This document shows positions 5,747-6,489 of a stretch of DNA of 6,489 nt, piece after piece; the first letter of the stretch is position 1, and each line of letters starts with the position of its first letter. Made by a program: the position numbers and the translations under genes. The stretch spans positions 1 to 6,489 of the forward strand of contig CAJOKY010000136.1 of NCBI GenBank assembly GCA_905235425.1, read 5' to 3'. Source of the stretch: an uncultured Selenomonadaceae bacterium (GTDB taxonomy: Bacteria > Bacillota > Negativicutes > Selenomonadales > Selenomonadaceae). The notes under the pieces are model-generated. The model was not told the DNA's origin. It ran no database searches and saw nothing but the letters and a program-made list of their open reading frames with translations.

Positions 5747-6489
5747 ATGGACAATGAAAGATATTCTTACAATGAGGCGATTGGTCAGCTTATCATTAAA
5801 GACGGCGTGACTTCAATCAAAAATGCAGAGTTCCAAATTTGGGATGGCTTGAAACATCTAGTTTTGTCGGACAGCGTGACTACCATCAGCGACAGGGCAT
5901 TTTACGGTTGCACTGACTTGAAAGAAATATATTTGCCCGACAGCGTGACTACCATCGGCGATGAGGCATTTAAAGGTTGCGAAAAATTAGAGGAAATACG
6001 CTGGTCAGAAGGTTTGATTTCAATCGGCGACGAGGCATTTCGCGATTGCAAAAGTTTAGAAGGTGTATATTTGCCCGATAGCGTGACTACCATCGGCGCC
6101 AGGGCATTTCAAGATTGTAAAAATTTAAGAGAAATATATTTGCCTGACAGCTTGACTGAAATCGGTGGCTGGGCATTTGACGGTTGCTGGAGCTTGAAAG
6201 AAATAAATTTGCCCGACAACTTGACATCAATCGGCAACTTGGCATTTGCCGGTTGCACTGACTTGAAAGAAATAAATTTGCCCGACAACTTGACATCAAT
6301 CGGCGAATTTGCATTTGCTGGTTGCACAGGCTTGAAAGAAATAAATTTGCCCGACAGCGTGACATCAATCGGCAGGTCTGCATTTAAAGGTTGCACAGGC
6401 TTAGAATCAATTTACATTCCAGATAACCAGCTAACTTTTATAGGACTCGGCATATTTGTTGATGCGAAAAGATCTGCCAAAATACTTTC
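5747..6489 (+). CDS. BspA-type leucine-rich-repeat protein, 3' end outside window
   Basis: The frame is open from ATG 5747 to the right edge (247 codons, no stop seen). After a short N-terminus with a degenerate repeat at residues 12-34, eight regular 23-residue repeats cover 35-218, with consensus LKEIxLPDSVTxIGxxAFxGCxx. A diverged ninth repeat starts at 219 (LESIYIPDNQ). This is the LRR_5 (BspA or Treponema pallidum) type, which forms a curved solenoid used for binding. Cys recurs exactly every 23 residues at 55, 78, 101, 124, 147, 170, 193 and 216. Many relatives are secreted or surface adhesins, but the N-terminus here (MDNERYSYNEAIG) is not a signal peptide, so secretion cannot be claimed; a C-terminal anchor or effector domain could lie beyond the window. 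It is a real gene with its own GGGGTGA site, 22 bases after tlyA. Its function is unknown beyond likely protein or ligand binding. Confidence 0.9.
   Translation, partial: MDNERYSYNEAIGQLIIKDGVTSIKNAEFQIWDGLKHLVLSDSVTTISDRAFYGCTDLKEIYLPDSVTTIGDEAFKGCEKLEEIRWSEGLISIGDEAFRDCKSLEGVYLPDSVTTIGARAFQDCKNLREIYLPDSLTEIGGWAFDGCWSLKEINLPDNLTSIGNLAFAGCTDLKEINLPDNLTSIGEFAFAGCTGLKEINLPDSVTSIGRSAFKGCTGLESIYIPDNQLTFIGLGIFVDAKRSAKIL
5849..6400 (+). repeat. Eight 69-base tandem coding repeats in the LRR gene
   Basis: Each unit encodes one 23-residue leucine-rich repeat. DNA similarity is strongest in the last three units: the 42-base blocks starting at 6194 and 6263 are identical, and the one at 6332 differs by only a few bases. 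The unit at 5918 is in the same register (four units earlier). Earlier units are more diverged, with unit 3 the most different. The pattern suggests recent duplication or gene conversion at the 3' side of the array. Confidence 0.9.

Noticed and set aside
5902..6396. Repetitive open frames on the minus strand opposite the LRR gene
   Set aside because: They are antisense translations of the 69-base repeat; the + strand gives a well-formed LRR_5 protein with start and binding site.

Overview
The window comes from a moderately AT-rich bacterial chromosome. All five genes lie on the + strand and are tightly packed. The fabF-rnc order is the usual arrangement in the fatty-acid cluster of Firmicutes. 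The frequent TTG starts, the Shine-Dalgarno-type sites and a BspA-type leucine-rich-repeat protein fit an anaerobic, gut- or rumen-type Firmicute, possibly a Negativicute. This placement is an inference from gene order and protein resemblance and has not been tested by phylogeny.

Layout: bases 1-650 hold the C-terminal half of the condensing enzyme FabF. After a 16-base gap comes rnc (RNase III, TTG start). A short leader follows, then mutS (mismatch recognition ATPase, TTG start, 865 aa). From the mutS stop codon to the ribosome binding site of the next gene, the DNA is an almost unbroken 7-base tandem array. Six TAGNNNN units come first, then about thirteen CTANNNN units, so the two halves are inverted relative to each other. 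Next are a 203-aa protein of unknown function (4316-4927) and tlyA (rRNA 2'-O-methyltransferase), whose TTG start overlaps the previous stop as TTGA. A leucine-rich-repeat protein gene begins at 5747 and runs off the right edge.

The named genes are housekeeping functions: lipid synthesis, RNA processing, DNA repair and rRNA modification. Close spacing suggests that fabF-rnc-mutS is one transcription unit, and that the unknown gene and tlyA are translationally coupled. The LRR gene may have its own promoter over the end of tlyA.

The most unusual feature is the heptamer array at 4171-4306. It starts on the mutS stop codon, puts TAG in all three frames on both strands, can fold into a long imperfect hairpin, and carries five GGG tracts spaced exactly 7 bases apart on the minus strand, a G-quadruplex motif. 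No defence island, CRISPR array, insertion sequence, tRNA or rRNA gene was seen.
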